From contig NZ_AUFT01000018.1 of NCBI RefSeq assembly GCF_000426645.1, positions 1-64,000 of the forward strand: DNA of 64,000 nt, in the 5' to 3' direction. How positions within the stretch are numbered: position 1 is the first letter of the stretch; each line of letters begins with the position of its first letter. Both the position numbers and the translations under genes were made by a program. The notes under the pieces are model-generated. The model did no database searches. It was not told the DNA's origin and was given only the letters and a program-made list of their open reading frames with translations. The stretch comes from Nakamurella lactea DSM 19367 (lineage in GTDB: Bacteria; Actinomycetota; Actinomycetes; Mycobacteriales; Nakamurellaceae). Below are positions 53,694 to 62,703 of the stretch, piece after piece.

Positions 53694-54374
53694 TCACCCC
53701 TCTAGTTTGTAACCGAGGCCGCGGACGGTGATCAGGTGTCGCGGCGCTGCCGGGTCCGGCTCGATCTTCGCCCGCAGCCGTTTGACGTGGACGTCAAGGG
53801 TCTTGGTATCGCCGACGTAGTCGCTACCCCACACCCGGTCGATCAGCTGCCCCCTGGTCAGTACCCGGCCGGAATTGCGCATCAGGTACTCGAGCAGGTC
53901 GAACTCCTTGAGCGGCAAGGTGATCTCGCTGTCACCGACGCTGACCACGTGCCGCTCGACATCCATCCGCACCGGTCCGGCCGACAGCACGCTCTCGTCC
54001 AGGTCCTCGGGTTCCGTGCCGCGCCGCAGCACGGCCCGGATCCGGGCGATCAGCTCCCGTGAGCTGTACGGCTTGGTCACGTAGTCGTCGGCGCCCAGCT
54101 CCAGCCCGACCACCTTGTCGATCTCCGAGTCGCGGGCGGTCACCATGATCACCGGCACCGCCGCGCGTTGCCGCAGTTGCTTGCACACCTCGGTGCCGCT
54201 CATTCCGGGCAGCATCAGGTCCAGCAGGACGATGTCGGCGCCGGCCCGGTCGAACTCGAGCAACGCATCGGGGCCGGTGGAGGCGGTGGTGGTGGTGAAA
54301 CCCTCCCGGCGCAGCAGGAAGGCCAACGGCTCGGCCATCGACTCCTCGTCCTCGACGATCAGCACCCTGGTCAC
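53694..54374 (-). CDS. regX3: Phosphate-responsive response regulator RegX3
   Basis: This 226-residue OmpR/PhoB-type regulator has a receiver domain (VLIVEDEESMAEPLAFLLRREGF, phospho-acceptor Asp in ADIVLLDLMLPGMSG, Thr/Lys in MVTAR and DDYVTKPY) and a winged-helix domain (LPLKEFDLLEYLMRNSGRVLTRGQLIDRVWG, KTLDVHVKRLRAKIE, ITVRGLGYKLEG). GTG 54374 overlaps the senX3 stop and has GAAGGAG upstream. In mycobacteria RegX3 activates phosphate-starvation genes through PHO-type repeats; such repeats lie upstream of senX3 here. Confidence 0.93.
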   Translation of the reverse strand: MTRVLIVEDEESMAEPLAFLLRREGFTTTTASTGPDALLEFDRAGADIVLLDLMLPGMSGTEVCKQLRQRAAVPVIMVTARDSEIDKVVGLELGADDYVTKPYSSRELIARIRAVLRRGTEPEDLDESVLSAGPVRMDVERHVVSVGDSEITLPLKEFDLLEYLMRNSGRVLTRGQLIDRVWGSDYVGDTKTLDVHVKRLRAKIEPDPAAPRHLITVRGLGYKLEG

Positions 54375-55630
54375 GTTGCTCCTTCTCGTTGTCCTGCAGA
54401 TTCGATCAGCGATGCCCGACGGTCGGCACCGCCGGCGTTGGTGGCGGCGGCCGGGTCCGGCTGCGCCGGTCGTGCGGTGTCGACCGTCTCCGGCAGCTGC
54501 GGCAACCGCAGGGTGAACGTCGAGCCGGTGCCGGCCCGGCTCCACAGCAGTGCCTGCCCGCCGTGGTTGGCCGCGACATGCTTCACGATGGCCAGCCCCA
54601 GTCCGGTGCCACCGGTGGCCCGTGACCGTGCCGGGTCGACCCGGAAGAACCGCTCGAACACCCGCTGCTGATGTTCCGGCGCGATGCCGATGCCGCGGTC
54701 CGTCACCGAGATGTCGATGCTCCCGTCGCGGCTGGACCTGGTGACCGACACCGGGGTCCCGGGCGGGGAGTAGCTGATGGCGTTGTCGATCAGGTTGGTC
54801 AGCGCGGTCACCAGCAGGGTCCGGTCGCCGCGCACCAGCAACCCGGACAGCGGGTCGCTGATCACCGTGATGCCGGCGGTCTCGGCCACTGTCTCCAGCC
54901 GGCCCATCGCCTCGGCCACCACAGCGTCCACCTCGACCACCGCCAGGTCCTGCAGCGGCAGCCCTCCCTGTAATCTGGACAACGCGATCAGCTCGTTCAC
55001 CAGGGCGCCGAGCCTGGTCGACTCGGCGAGCATCTTGCCGGCGAAATGCCGCACCGACTCCTCGTCGTCCGAGCCGTCCAGCACTGCCTCGGCGAGCAGC
55101 GCGATGGCACCGACAGGCGTCTTCAGCTCGTGCGAGACGTTCGCCACGAAGTCACGCCGGATGGTCTCGACCCGGCGGGCGGCGGACTCGTCCACCGCGC
55201 TCACCAGGATCATCTCGGCGCCCAGCGGCTGGGCGACCGCATGCACCATCGACGGGTCACCGGCGTCATCGACGGGGCTGCCGCCGGCGGTGGTGTCGGC
55301 GGCGGGCTGCATCGTCCCGAGATCGACATCGATCGGCTCGCCGGACACCCCCGTCCGGGCGATCGCTTCGAGCACCCGGGTGTCGGGCATGCCCGCCCTG
55401 ACCACCCGCAGCTCGCGGGCGCGCTGGTTGGCCAGCAGCACGTTGCCGCCGCGGTCCGTCACCAGGTAGGCGCTGTCCGAACGGGCGACCACCTCGGCGG
55501 CCAGCGCCGCGTCCTGGTGCGAGGTGGCGTCGACGCGCGGCCCCTCCGCTCGCCGGATGAGAACCGCGGCGAGCAACCATCCCAGCAGCACTCCGCAGAG
55601 CGCGACAGCCAGGTATCCGACCCACGGCAC
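54371..55630 (-). CDS. senX3: Sensor histidine kinase SenX3
   Basis: This 419-residue kinase has one clear N-terminal membrane helix (VGYLAVALCGVLLGWLLAAVLI), a PAS-like domain (about 50-150), the dimerisation helix with the phospho-acceptor His in FVANVSHELKTPVGAIALLAEAVLDG, and an ATPase domain with NLIDNAISYSPPG, DRGIGIAPEHQQRVFERFFRVD and TGGTGLGLAIVKHVAANHGG. GTG 55630 lies 6 bases after a TACGAT box (probable leaderless start). It forms an operon with regX3. Confidence 0.92.
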   Translation of the reverse strand: MPWVGYLAVALCGVLLGWLLAAVLIRRAEGPRVDATSHQDAALAAEVVARSDSAYLVTDRGGNVLLANQRARELRVVRAGMPDTRVLEAIARTGVSGEPIDVDLGTMQPAADTTAGGSPVDDAGDPSMVHAVAQPLGAEMILVSAVDESAARRVETIRRDFVANVSHELKTPVGAIALLAEAVLDGSDDEESVRHFAGKMLAESTRLGALVNELIALSRLQGGLPLQDLAVVEVDAVVAEAMGRLETVAETAGITVISDPLSGLLVRGDRTLLVTALTNLIDNAISYSPPGTPVSVTRSSRDGSIDISVTDRGIGIAPEHQQRVFERFFRVDPARSRATGGTGLGLAIVKHVAANHGGQALLWSRAGTGSTFTLRLPQLPETVDTARPAQPDPAAATNAGGADRRASLIESAGQREGAT

Positions 55631-55691
55631 GTCTTCATCGTAGGGTGACGGCTCAGGTGCTCCCGACCATCCGCTCGGCCGCCGGACCCGC

Positions 55692-55740
55692 GTTCACCCG
55701 CTGTTCCGCCAGCCGTTCATCGGCCGTTCACCCGTAATGT
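55692..55740 (+). promoter_or_regulatory. PHO-box-like direct repeats and TAATGT promoter box before mraY
   Basis: Four 11-base units start at 55692 (GTTCACCCGCT), 55703 (GTTCCGCCAGC), 55715 (GTTCATCGGCC) and 55726 (GTTCACCCGTA), with one extra base between the second and third. This is the GTTCACC-type repeat array recognised by PhoP/RegX3 regulators in actinobacteria. TAATGT follows at 55735-55740 in the direction of mraY, so the last repeat would overlap the -35 region, the usual layout of an activated promoter. The senX3 start is 62 bases away on the other side and may be controlled as well. Confidence 0.75.
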
Positions 55741-55790
55741 GCGTTGACCGCGGTGGCAGCGCCCCCGAACGAGAGGCTGGAACCGACCCC

Positions 55791-56885
55791 ATGAAGAGCA
55801 TCCTGATCGCGGCCGTGGTCGGGCTGATCGTGGCGGTGACCTTGACACCGTTCCTGATCAAGCTGTTCTCCCGACCCGGCTTCGGCCAGGAGATCCGCGA
55901 GGAAGTCAAGCAGCACCAGGCCAAGCGCGGCACCCCGACCATGGGCGGCGTCGCCATCCTCATCGCCATGTGGATCGGGTACCTGGTCTCGGTGATCGTC
56001 CGGATGATCACCGAACGCGGCGGCGGCCCGACCGCCTCGGCCTGGCTGCTGCTGTTCCTGACCACCGGTTGTGGGCTGGTCGGCTTCCTGGACGACTTCA
56101 TCAAGATCCGTAACAAGCGCAACCTCGGTCTGCGGCAGCGGGCGAAACTGATCGGCCAGACCCTGATCGCGGTGACCTTCGGGATCGGCGTGCTGCTGTT
56201 CCGCAACGACTTCGGCCTCACCCCGGGATCGGTGCGGCTGTCCTACACGCACGACCTGAAGTTCATCACCTTCGGCGCCATCGGCTTCGTCATCTTCGCC
56301 GTGCTGCTGATCGCCGCCTGGACGAACGCGGTGAACTTCACCGACGGCCTGGACGGGCTGGCCGCCAGTTCATCGGTGATGGTGCTCGGCAGTTACGTGG
56401 CGATCTGCTTCTTCCAGTTCCGCAACGCCTGCTGGGTCCTGCCGGCCAACAGTGCCGCCTATCCCGGCTGCTATGCCGTGCGGGATCCGCTCGACCTGGC
56501 CGTGGTGGCCGCCGCCGCGGTCGGCGGCTGCGTCGGCTTCCTGTGGTGGAACGCGCATCCGGCCCGGATCATCATGGGCGACACCGGCTCGCTCGCGCTG
56601 GGCGGCATGATCGCCGGTCTGTCGATCCTCACCAAGACCGAACTACTGCTGGTGGTGATCGGCGGCCTCTTCGTCATCGAAATGGCCTCCGACATCATCC
56701 AGATCATCGGCTACAAGACCCGCAAGATCCGGATCTTCAAGATGGCACCGTTCCACCATCACTTCGAACTGTCCGGGTGGGCGGAGACCACGATCTTCGT
56801 GCGGTTCCTGCTATTGGCCGCGGTGTCGGCGGCGATCGGTCTCGGCCTGTTCTACGCGGACTGGCTCTCGCTGACCGGCGGTTGA
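55791..56885 (+). CDS. mraY: MraY-like phospho-N-acetylmuramoyl-pentapeptide transferase, outside a mur cluster
   Basis: This 364-residue integral membrane enzyme has about ten helices and makes lipid I. All key motifs are present: QAKRGTPTMGG, GFLDDFIKIRNKRNLGLRQRAKL, AWTNAVNFTDGLDGLAASSS, GDTGSLALGG and the His cluster APFHHHFELSGW. ATG 55791 is the natural start; the earlier frame from 55737 crosses the promoter. No mur, fts or other wall genes flank it. It is wedged between senX3 and gpmA, genes adjacent in mycobacteria, and points the other way. It may be a second copy under phosphate control. Confidence 0.9.
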   Translation: MKSILIAAVVGLIVAVTLTPFLIKLFSRPGFGQEIREEVKQHQAKRGTPTMGGVAILIAMWIGYLVSVIVRMITERGGGPTASAWLLLFLTTGCGLVGFLDDFIKIRNKRNLGLRQRAKLIGQTLIAVTFGIGVLLFRNDFGLTPGSVRLSYTHDLKFITFGAIGFVIFAVLLIAAWTNAVNFTDGLDGLAASSSVMVLGSYVAICFFQFRNACWVLPANSAAYPGCYAVRDPLDLAVVAAAAVGGCVGFLWWNAHPARIIMGDTGSLALGGMIAGLSILTKTELLLVVIGGLFVIEMASDIIQIIGYKTRKIRIFKMAPFHHHFELSGWAETTIFVRFLLLAAVSAAIGLGLFYADWLSLTGG

Positions 56886-56914
56886 CCGGGTCGGCGAGTT
56901 GCTCCCCGCCTGCG

Positions 56915-57658
56915 TCAGCGGCCCTGGTTCGCCACCGCCTGGGCGGCCTCGGCCGCCGCCGCCGGGTCCAGATACAAACCGCCTGGGGTGACGGGCTTCA
57001 GATCCGCGTCCAGTTCGTACTTGAGCGGGATGCCGGTAGGGATGTTCAGGGCCGCGATGGCGTCGTCACTGATCCCGTCCAGCAGCTTGACCGTGGCCCG
57101 CAGCGAGTTGCCGTGGGCGACCACGATCACGGTCTTGCCGGCCTTCAGGTCGTCGGCGATCGGGCCGTACAGGTACGGCTCCAGTCTGACGACGACGTCG
57201 GCCAGGCATTCGGTGGTCGGGGCGTCGGCGCCGAGGTCGGCATACCGCGGGTCGCCGGCCTGCGAATACTCGTTGTCGGCGCTGATCGGCGGCGGCGGCA
57301 CGTCGTAGCTGCGCCGCCACAGCATGAACTGCTCCTCGCCGTAGGTCTGCAGGGTCTGCTTCTTGTCCTTGCCCTGCAGGTCGCCGTAGTGACGCTCGTT
57401 CAGCCGCCAGTGCCGGCGCACCGGAATCCAGTGCCGGTCGGCGGTGTCCAGCGCCAGGTTCGCGGTCGAGATGGCCCGCCGCAGCACCGAGGTGTGCAGC
57501 ACGTCCGGCAGCAGGTTCTGCTCGGCGAGCAGCTCGCCGGCATGCCTCGCCTCCCGCTCACCGGTCTCCGACAGCGGCACGTCCACCCAGCCGGTGAACA
57601 GGTTCTTGGCGTTCCAGGTGCTCTCGCCGTGGCGCAGCAGGATGAGGGTCGAGGTCAT
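56915..57658 (-). CDS. gpmA: 2,3-Bisphosphoglycerate-dependent phosphoglycerate mutase
   Basis: This 247-residue glycolytic enzyme interconverts 3- and 2-phosphoglycerate. The catalytic His is in [12 protein letters not shown], followed by [43 protein letters not shown]-like sequence and the second His in [12 protein letters not shown]. In mycobacteria the order gpm1-senX3-regX3 is conserved; here the mraY-like gene interrupts it. Confidence 0.94.
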   Translation of the reverse strand: MTSTLILLRHGESTWNAKNLFTGWVDVPLSETGEREARHAGELLAEQNLLPDVLHTSVLRRAISTANLALDTADRHWIPVRRHWRLNERHYGDLQGKDKKQTLQTYGEEQFMLWRRSYDVPPPPISADNEYSQAGDPRYADLGADAPTTECLADVVVRLEPYLYGPIADDLKAGKTVIVVAHGNSLRATVKLLDGISDDAIAALNIPTGIPLKYELDADLKPVTPGGLYLDPAAAAEAAQAVANQGR

Positions 57659-57695
57659 GCCCTCATCCTGCCGCAGCCGGCCATCGGCGGTTCGA

Positions 57696-59753
57696 TCAGG
57701 TGCGGGTCACCAGGGTGAAGCCTCCCGGCAGCACCGGCACCGTCATCGATTCGCCGCCGGCGGCGAATCGGGCGATCGTCCGCCCGGCGGAGTCGTAGAC
57801 CCCGACGGAGGCCGGGCCGGACCCGGCGAGGGCGACCTTCCGCAGCTCGGGGCTGCGCGACTTGGACGTCAGCAGCGCGGTGGCGGCGCCGTTGCCGTCG
57901 GCGACCAGCGTCGCGACCTCCGGCATGACCATCAGCGCATCGATCCGGCCGGTACCGCCGCCGGTGGTGGCCGTCACCGTGGTCTGCCCGGCTCGCGCCG
58001 TCCGGCTCAGCGCAACCGGCATCAGCATCCCGGCCGATTGCGCCTGGCCCTGAGCACCGACGCCGCCGAAGTCGACGGAACCGAGTGGACGGCCGCCGTC
58101 GGTGAACCGGGTCCGCGCCGTCGCGCCATGCAGCTGCTCGACGACGGGCTGCACCAACCGCGGCTGGTCGGCCGCCGGCAACTGCCAGCTCACCGTCGAA
58201 CCCGCCGTCACCTGCACGGCGTCACCGCTCCACAGCGACTCGCCGGTCCAGGCCGGATCGGGGGTGACGATGCTCGCCCCGCCCGACACCGCGCCGGTTT
58301 CGGCCTCGATCACCTGCAGCCCGTCCCGCTGCCGGATGTTCGCGGACGAGCGGGCCAGCGCAGCGAGGTCGGGATGGGCGTCGAGCACCTGCATGCTCAT
58401 CAGGCCATGAATGGTGGACTCGGCGCCGGAGTTGCGGTTCACCGTTCCGTCGGGCTGGACGCCGTCGTTGGTCACCCCGGTCTCCGGGTGATAGACGGCG
58501 ACTCCGGCGGCGTTCGCGCCGAAGAACCAGCCGGCCGCCACTGCGGCAAGCGCGGTGATGCCCGGCCGCCGGCTCGCCGCGCCGACGGTGGCCGCGGCCT
58601 GCACCCTGGCGTCGGCGCCGTAGGCGATCTGGGTGGCGTCGGTGGGCAGCGGCAGCAGCCCGTTCACCGGACCGGTCGAGGTGAGCAGCTGGGGGGTGAA
58701 GCCGGCGGCATCGGCGATCGCCGGCCGCAGCAACGCCGGATCGTGCAGCGCGGCAGCGGCCGCGGCCAGCCCGGACGGCATCTGCGCACCCCAGGCATGC
58801 CAGTCGGAGCGGGACAGCGCCCATGGCAGCAGCGCGCGGTAGGGCCACTGGGTGATGCTGCCGGCCGACATCTCGGCCACGCCGCGAGCCAGCTTCTTCA
58901 GGGCTGACGACGCGGTCCGGGTCCCGGGACCGGCGGCCTTGACGTAGGCGGCCAGGCCGAGCATCGCCTCGGACGAGGCGTCGGCCCCGTCGACGATCAG
59001 CCAGGCCGGCACCCGAACCCCGTGGATCACCTGGTACTTCCCGTAGTCGCCGAGCACGTCGCGGTTGAGGGCGGCGACCGTCAGCTGCATTCTTTCGGCC
59101 AAGAACGCCGCAAAGGAGGGATCGGCCTTCTTGAAAGCCGCATACCCCTCGCCGTAGGCCCATAGGGTCCGGGCCAGCCAGTAGCTGGCGTCAGAGTCCG
59201 CCGGGTTCGGCGAGTCCGGCGGGGTGGGTGTCGGGTTCAGCGAGCCGTCCGGCTGCATCCACAGCACGCCCTCGCCGGCGTGCGGGCCGGTGGCCGTCTG
59301 GAAGTAGGCAACGCCGCGAAGCTGTTGATAGGCCTGTTCTTTCGCGTGGGCATTGCCGGTCGCCTGCCACTCGCGCAGGTAGACGACGGCCGCCCTGGTC
59401 ATGTCGTCGCTGTCGTAGGAGCCCTGCCCCCAGTGGCCGGTCGCCGGATCGAGACCGCCGCCGCCGACCCGTTCGAAGGTGCCGCCGTCCCTGGCGTCCG
59501 CATAGACCCAGATCACGCCGATCTGCGGATCGGCGGCCAGCCGGTAGGTGGTGTGCGCCGCGGTATCCGGCACGGCCACCCGGTCGGTGAGCCAATCCAG
59601 GTGGTCGAGGTTGGTGAGCCGCTGCGTCGGGGCCGGGTGGGCTGCGGCTGCCGAATCGGTGGTGGCGGCGAGCGCGGGTGCGGCGCTCAGTGTGCTGAGC
59701 AGCAGGGTGCCGGCCACCGCAGCACTCCTCCCGCGGGTGAGAACTGACGTCAT
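57696..59753 (-). CDS. Secreted protein, probable helical-toroid glycan-active enzyme with C-terminal beta domains
   Basis: This 685-residue protein starts at ATG 59753 and overlaps the GH130 stop (ATGA). The signal peptide ends near [10 protein letters not shown] (residue 30). Residues about 45-480 look like an (alpha/alpha) barrel: [86 protein letters not shown] and [19 protein letters not shown]. Residues about 490-620 resemble a carbohydrate-binding beta-sandwich ([26 protein letters not shown]). I do not recognise the family. The operon partners GH130 and a sugar importer suggest that it cuts mannose-containing glycans outside the cell. Confidence 0.7.
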   Translation of the reverse strand: MTSVLTRGRSAAVAGTLLLSTLSAAPALAATTDSAAAAHPAPTQRLTNLDHLDWLTDRVAVPDTAAHTTYRLAADPQIGVIWVYADARDGGTFERVGGGGLDPATGHWGQGSYDSDDMTRAAVVYLREWQATGNAHAKEQAYQQLRGVAYFQTATGPHAGEGVLWMQPDGSLNPTPTPPDSPNPADSDASYWLARTLWAYGEGYAAFKKADPSFAAFLAERMQLTVAALNRDVLGDYGKYQVIHGVRVPAWLIVDGADASSEAMLGLAAYVKAAGPGTRTASSALKKLARGVAEMSAGSITQWPYRALLPWALSRSDWHAWGAQMPSGLAAAAAALHDPALLRPAIADAAGFTPQLLTSTGPVNGLLPLPTDATQIAYGADARVQAAATVGAASRRPGITALAAVAAGWFFGANAAGVAVYHPETGVTNDGVQPDGTVNRNSGAESTIHGLMSMQVLDAHPDLAALARSSANIRQRDGLQVIEAETGAVSGGASIVTPDPAWTGESLWSGDAVQVTAGSTVSWQLPAADQPRLVQPVVEQLHGATARTRFTDGGRPLGSVDFGGVGAQGQAQSAGMLMPVALSRTARAGQTTVTATTGGGTGRIDALMVMPEVATLVADGNGAATALLTSKSRSPELRKVALAGSGPASVGVYDSAGRTIARFAAGGESMTVPVLPGGFTLVTRT

Positions 59754-60844
59754 TGTCCGTTCCTTTCGGTGAGCAGTTCGGCCACGCCGATCTTCGAATC
59801 GGCCATTCCGTAGAAGACGAACCGGCGGCCGTCGATCTCTTCGATCGCGGTGGGAAACACCACGTTCGGCACGATTCCGCTGCGCTCGTCGTCGGTCTCC
59901 GGCGCCAGTAACGGATGTTGGGTCCGGTTGAGTACCCGGCTCGGGTCGTCGGCGTCCAGCAAGATGGCCCCGGCCGCGTAGTTCACCCGCTGCTGCTGGT
60001 CGGTATCCGCCGACAGCTCGCCGGTGACGCCGTGATGGATCAACAGCCAGCCCTCCGGAACCCGGATCGGCGGCGGCCCGCCGCCGATCTTGAGCGCCTC
60101 GAAGTCCATCTCGGCGAACGCGACCGGTCGGTGCTGCGACAGATGTGCCAACGCGCCGGGGTCGGCGCGCACCGCAGCTGCCGGTGCATAGGAGATCCAG
60201 ATACCGGGCCGGTTGTCGGTGATCCCGTGCGGCAGCGGCTCGCCGGCGCCGGCCGCGATCCACGACAGGTCCCACATCGGCCGGTGCAGCATCGCGAACG
60301 CCTCGGTGCCGTCCGGCGCCGTCACCGGTTCGGGGAAGATCAGCACGTCCTTGTTCGGGTACAGGTTCAGGTCGGTGTCCAGGTCGGCCTGGTACTCGAA
60401 GTGCAACGGCCCCAATCGATCCCACTGCCGCAGGTCCTTCGACACGGCGAGCGCCGGGCGGGGGCCGAGCGGCCCGTAGGCGACGTACGTCATCAGGTGC
60501 ACACCCAGGTCCGCGACGTAGGTGGTCCTGGGATCCTCGACCCCGGCATGGTCGGCACCCCGTTCCCAGCCGGCGTCCGGCTCCAGCACGACGCCCTCGC
60601 GTTGCACACCGACCGGGACGCCGTCTGAGACCAGCACCTTGGCCAGCCCGACTCTGGACAGGTTGCCGTCGGCCACCAGGCGGGGCAACAGGTACAGGGT
60701 GCCGTCGGCGTCGCGGCCACTGGCCGGATTCAGCACCCCCTCGGCCTCCCTGGGGTCGTCGGGATCGGGCGACATGATCACCCCGATCCGGCGCAGGGTG
60801 TACGGAAAGGGGGCCGCGGTCGGCTCGTCGACGGGGTCAGTCAT
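59750..60844 (-). CDS. GH130 family mannoside phosphorylase/hydrolase
   Basis: This 364-residue cytoplasmic enzyme shows the five-bladed propeller of GH130: EGVLNPASGRDADGTLYLLPRLV, GVEDPRTTYVADLGVHLMTYVAYGPLGPRPALAVSKDLRQW, NKDVLIFPEPV, AMLHRPMWDLSWIA and GWLLIHHGV, ending with VVFPTAIEEIDGRRFVFYGMAD. Family members phosphorolyse or hydrolyse beta-mannosides. Which subfamily this is cannot be said without an alignment of phosphate-binding residues. It follows the permease gene by 4 bases. Confidence 0.85.
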   Translation of the reverse strand: MTDPVDEPTAAPFPYTLRRIGVIMSPDPDDPREAEGVLNPASGRDADGTLYLLPRLVADGNLSRVGLAKVLVSDGVPVGVQREGVVLEPDAGWERGADHAGVEDPRTTYVADLGVHLMTYVAYGPLGPRPALAVSKDLRQWDRLGPLHFEYQADLDTDLNLYPNKDVLIFPEPVTAPDGTEAFAMLHRPMWDLSWIAAGAGEPLPHGITDNRPGIWISYAPAAAVRADPGALAHLSQHRPVAFAEMDFEALKIGGGPPPIRVPEGWLLIHHGVTGELSADTDQQQRVNYAAGAILLDADDPSRVLNRTQHPLLAPETDDERSGIVPNVVFPTAIEEIDGRRFVFYGMADSKIGVAELLTERNGQ

Positions 60845-60848
60845 GAGG

Positions 60849-61766
60849 TCATCCCTTCACGCCCGACCCGAGATCGGTCGAGACGAAGTGTCGCTGGAAC
60901 AGAATGAACAGCACCACCGCGGGTGCGGCGAGGATCACCGCGCCGGCCAGGATCGCGCCGTACGGGTTTGCCACGCTGGAGGCGACGTTGGAGATGTAGT
61001 TCGCCAGCGCCACCGCGAGTGGTTGCTTGTCGGGCTGTTTGGTGATCAGGAAGGGCCACAGGAACTCGTTCCAGGGTCCGATGAAGGTCAGCAGCACGGC
61101 GGTCAACAACGCCGGACGGACCAGTGGCAGGGCGATCGACCACAGCGTTCGCAGTTCGCCGGCACCGTCGATCCTGGCCGCGTCGAACAGTTCCTGCGGC
61201 AACTGCAGGAAGTACTGCCGGAAGATGAACACCGCCGTCGAGTTGATGGCGAACGGCAGGATCATCCCCAGGTACGAGTCGGACAGCCCGTAATCGCGGG
61301 CGATCAACACGTACAGCGGGATCATCAGCAGCTGGAACGGCACCACCTGGATCAGCACCAGGGCTGAGAACACCAGGCCGCGGCCGCGGAAGTGCAACCG
61401 GGCCAACGCGTATCCGGCGAGTACGCCGAACACCACGGTGCACAGCAGCACCCCGCCGGTGAAGATCCCCGAGCTGAGCAGGGCCTGCGGAATGTCCAGC
61501 CGGGAGTTGATCGCGGTGTAGTTCGACAGGCTCAGGTCGCCGAACCGTGGAAAGGCGCCGGCAATCGTGGTGTCCGGCGTCTTCTGGAACGAACCGACGA
61601 CCATGTAGTAGAAGGGGAACAGGAATGCCAGCGCGGCGATCAGCAGCAGGGTGATCCCGGCCCACCGCCCGATCGGTTTGGTGCGCCGCATGCTGCCGCC
61701 CGAGATGGGGCGACCGACTTCGGCCGGCTCGAGGCCGGTCCCGGCTGAAACTGCTTGCCCGGTCAT
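60849..61766 (-). CDS. Sugar ABC transporter permease (MalG type) of the GH130 operon
   Basis: This 305-residue permease starts at ATG 61766, overlapping its partner's stop (ATGA). Six helices run from WAGITLLLIAALAFLFPFYYMVVGSF to GAILAGAVILAAPAVVLFILF. The EAA loop is QELFDAARIDGAGELRTLWSIALPLVRPA. It works with the gene at 61763-62698 and the binding protein; no ATPase is encoded nearby. Confidence 0.9.
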   Translation of the reverse strand: MTGQAVSAGTGLEPAEVGRPISGGSMRRTKPIGRWAGITLLLIAALAFLFPFYYMVVGSFQKTPDTTIAGAFPRFGDLSLSNYTAINSRLDIPQALLSSGIFTGGVLLCTVVFGVLAGYALARLHFRGRGLVFSALVLIQVVPFQLLMIPLYVLIARDYGLSDSYLGMILPFAINSTAVFIFRQYFLQLPQELFDAARIDGAGELRTLWSIALPLVRPALLTAVLLTFIGPWNEFLWPFLITKQPDKQPLAVALANYISNVASSVANPYGAILAGAVILAAPAVVLFILFQRHFVSTDLGSGVKG

Positions 61767-62698
61767 CGGTTCCCCCGTTCGGTCAGGAAGCGGTTGATGC
61801 CGGCGATGATCAGCACCAGCACCATCAGGATCACGCCGATCGCGGCCGCCTGGTCCGGGTGGTTCTGCAGGATGCCCTTTTGATAGATCAGCAGCACCGG
61901 TGAGGTGGACGCGCCGTCCGGTCCACCGCCGCCGGTCAGCAGATACGGCTCGGTGAACAGGTTGGCGCCGGTGATGATCGCCAACAGCACGACCAGTCCG
62001 GTGGCCGGCCGAACGCCGGGAACGGTGACGCTCCAGAACGACTTCCAGGCGCCGGCGCCGTCGGTCGATGCCGATTCGTACAACTCCTTGGGCACGCTCT
62101 GCAAGGCCGCCAGGTACAGCAGGATGAAGAACCCCAACTGCTTCCAGGTGACGAAGAAGGCGATCATCGGCATCGCCCAGAAGCTGCTGACCAGCCAGCT
62201 CGGATCCGGCGCCAGCGGGCCGAGGATCGAGTTGACCAGGCCGTGCGAGTTGAACAGGAACAGCCACACCCCGACAACGGCGACGCTGGCCGTCACGTAT
62301 GGCACGTAGAAGGCCACCCGGAAGAAGGCCCTGGCCCTGATCGCCTTGTTCAGTGCCGTCGCGAGTACCAGCGACAGGATCACTGTCAGCGGGACGTTGA
62401 TCAGGATGAAGACGCCGACGTGGCGGAACGAGTCGAGCACGTCCGGATCCGTCAGCACCGATTTGTAGTTGTCCAGGCCGACGCCCGGGGTGGCGACCTT
62501 GACACCGGGGGCGGTGAAGCGGAACTTGTGGAAGCTCATCCACACCGCGAAGCCCAGCGGGAAGGCGAACACCACCGCGAGGAAGACCACGTACGGGGCC
62601 GACAACAGCAGCCCGATCGGCTGGCGGCCGACGACTTTCGCCATCAGGCCGCCGGCCGACCGCTGCCGCGACTGCGTCGTCGGGGCGATGGTCGACAT
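61763..62698 (-). CDS. Sugar ABC transporter permease (MalF type) of the GH130 operon
   Basis: This 311-residue permease has six helices (from IGLLLSAPYVVFLAVVFAFPLGFAVWMSF to GVILMVLVLIIAGINRFL) and the EAA loop KELYESASTDGAGAWKSFWSVTVPGVRPA. It starts 5 bases after the binding-protein stop. The glycan substrate is probably a mannose-containing oligosaccharide, judged from the GH130 enzyme downstream. Confidence 0.9.
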   Translation of the reverse strand: MSTIAPTTQSRQRSAGGLMAKVVGRQPIGLLLSAPYVVFLAVVFAFPLGFAVWMSFHKFRFTAPGVKVATPGVGLDNYKSVLTDPDVLDSFRHVGVFILINVPLTVILSLVLATALNKAIRARAFFRVAFYVPYVTASVAVVGVWLFLFNSHGLVNSILGPLAPDPSWLVSSFWAMPMIAFFVTWKQLGFFILLYLAALQSVPKELYESASTDGAGAWKSFWSVTVPGVRPATGLVVLLAIITGANLFTEPYLLTGGGGPDGASTSPVLLIYQKGILQNHPDQAAAIGVILMVLVLIIAGINRFLTERGNR

Positions 62699-62703
62699 GG
62701 TGA

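Noticed and set aside
57696-60425. A 909-codon minus-strand frame extending the secreted protein upstream
   Set aside because: The extension is the shifted frame of the GH130 gene; the signal peptide and ribosome site place the start at 59753.
60849-62543. A 564-codon frame joining permease and upstream sequence
   Set aside because: The first part is a shifted frame of the other permease; the ATGA overlap gives the true start at 61766.
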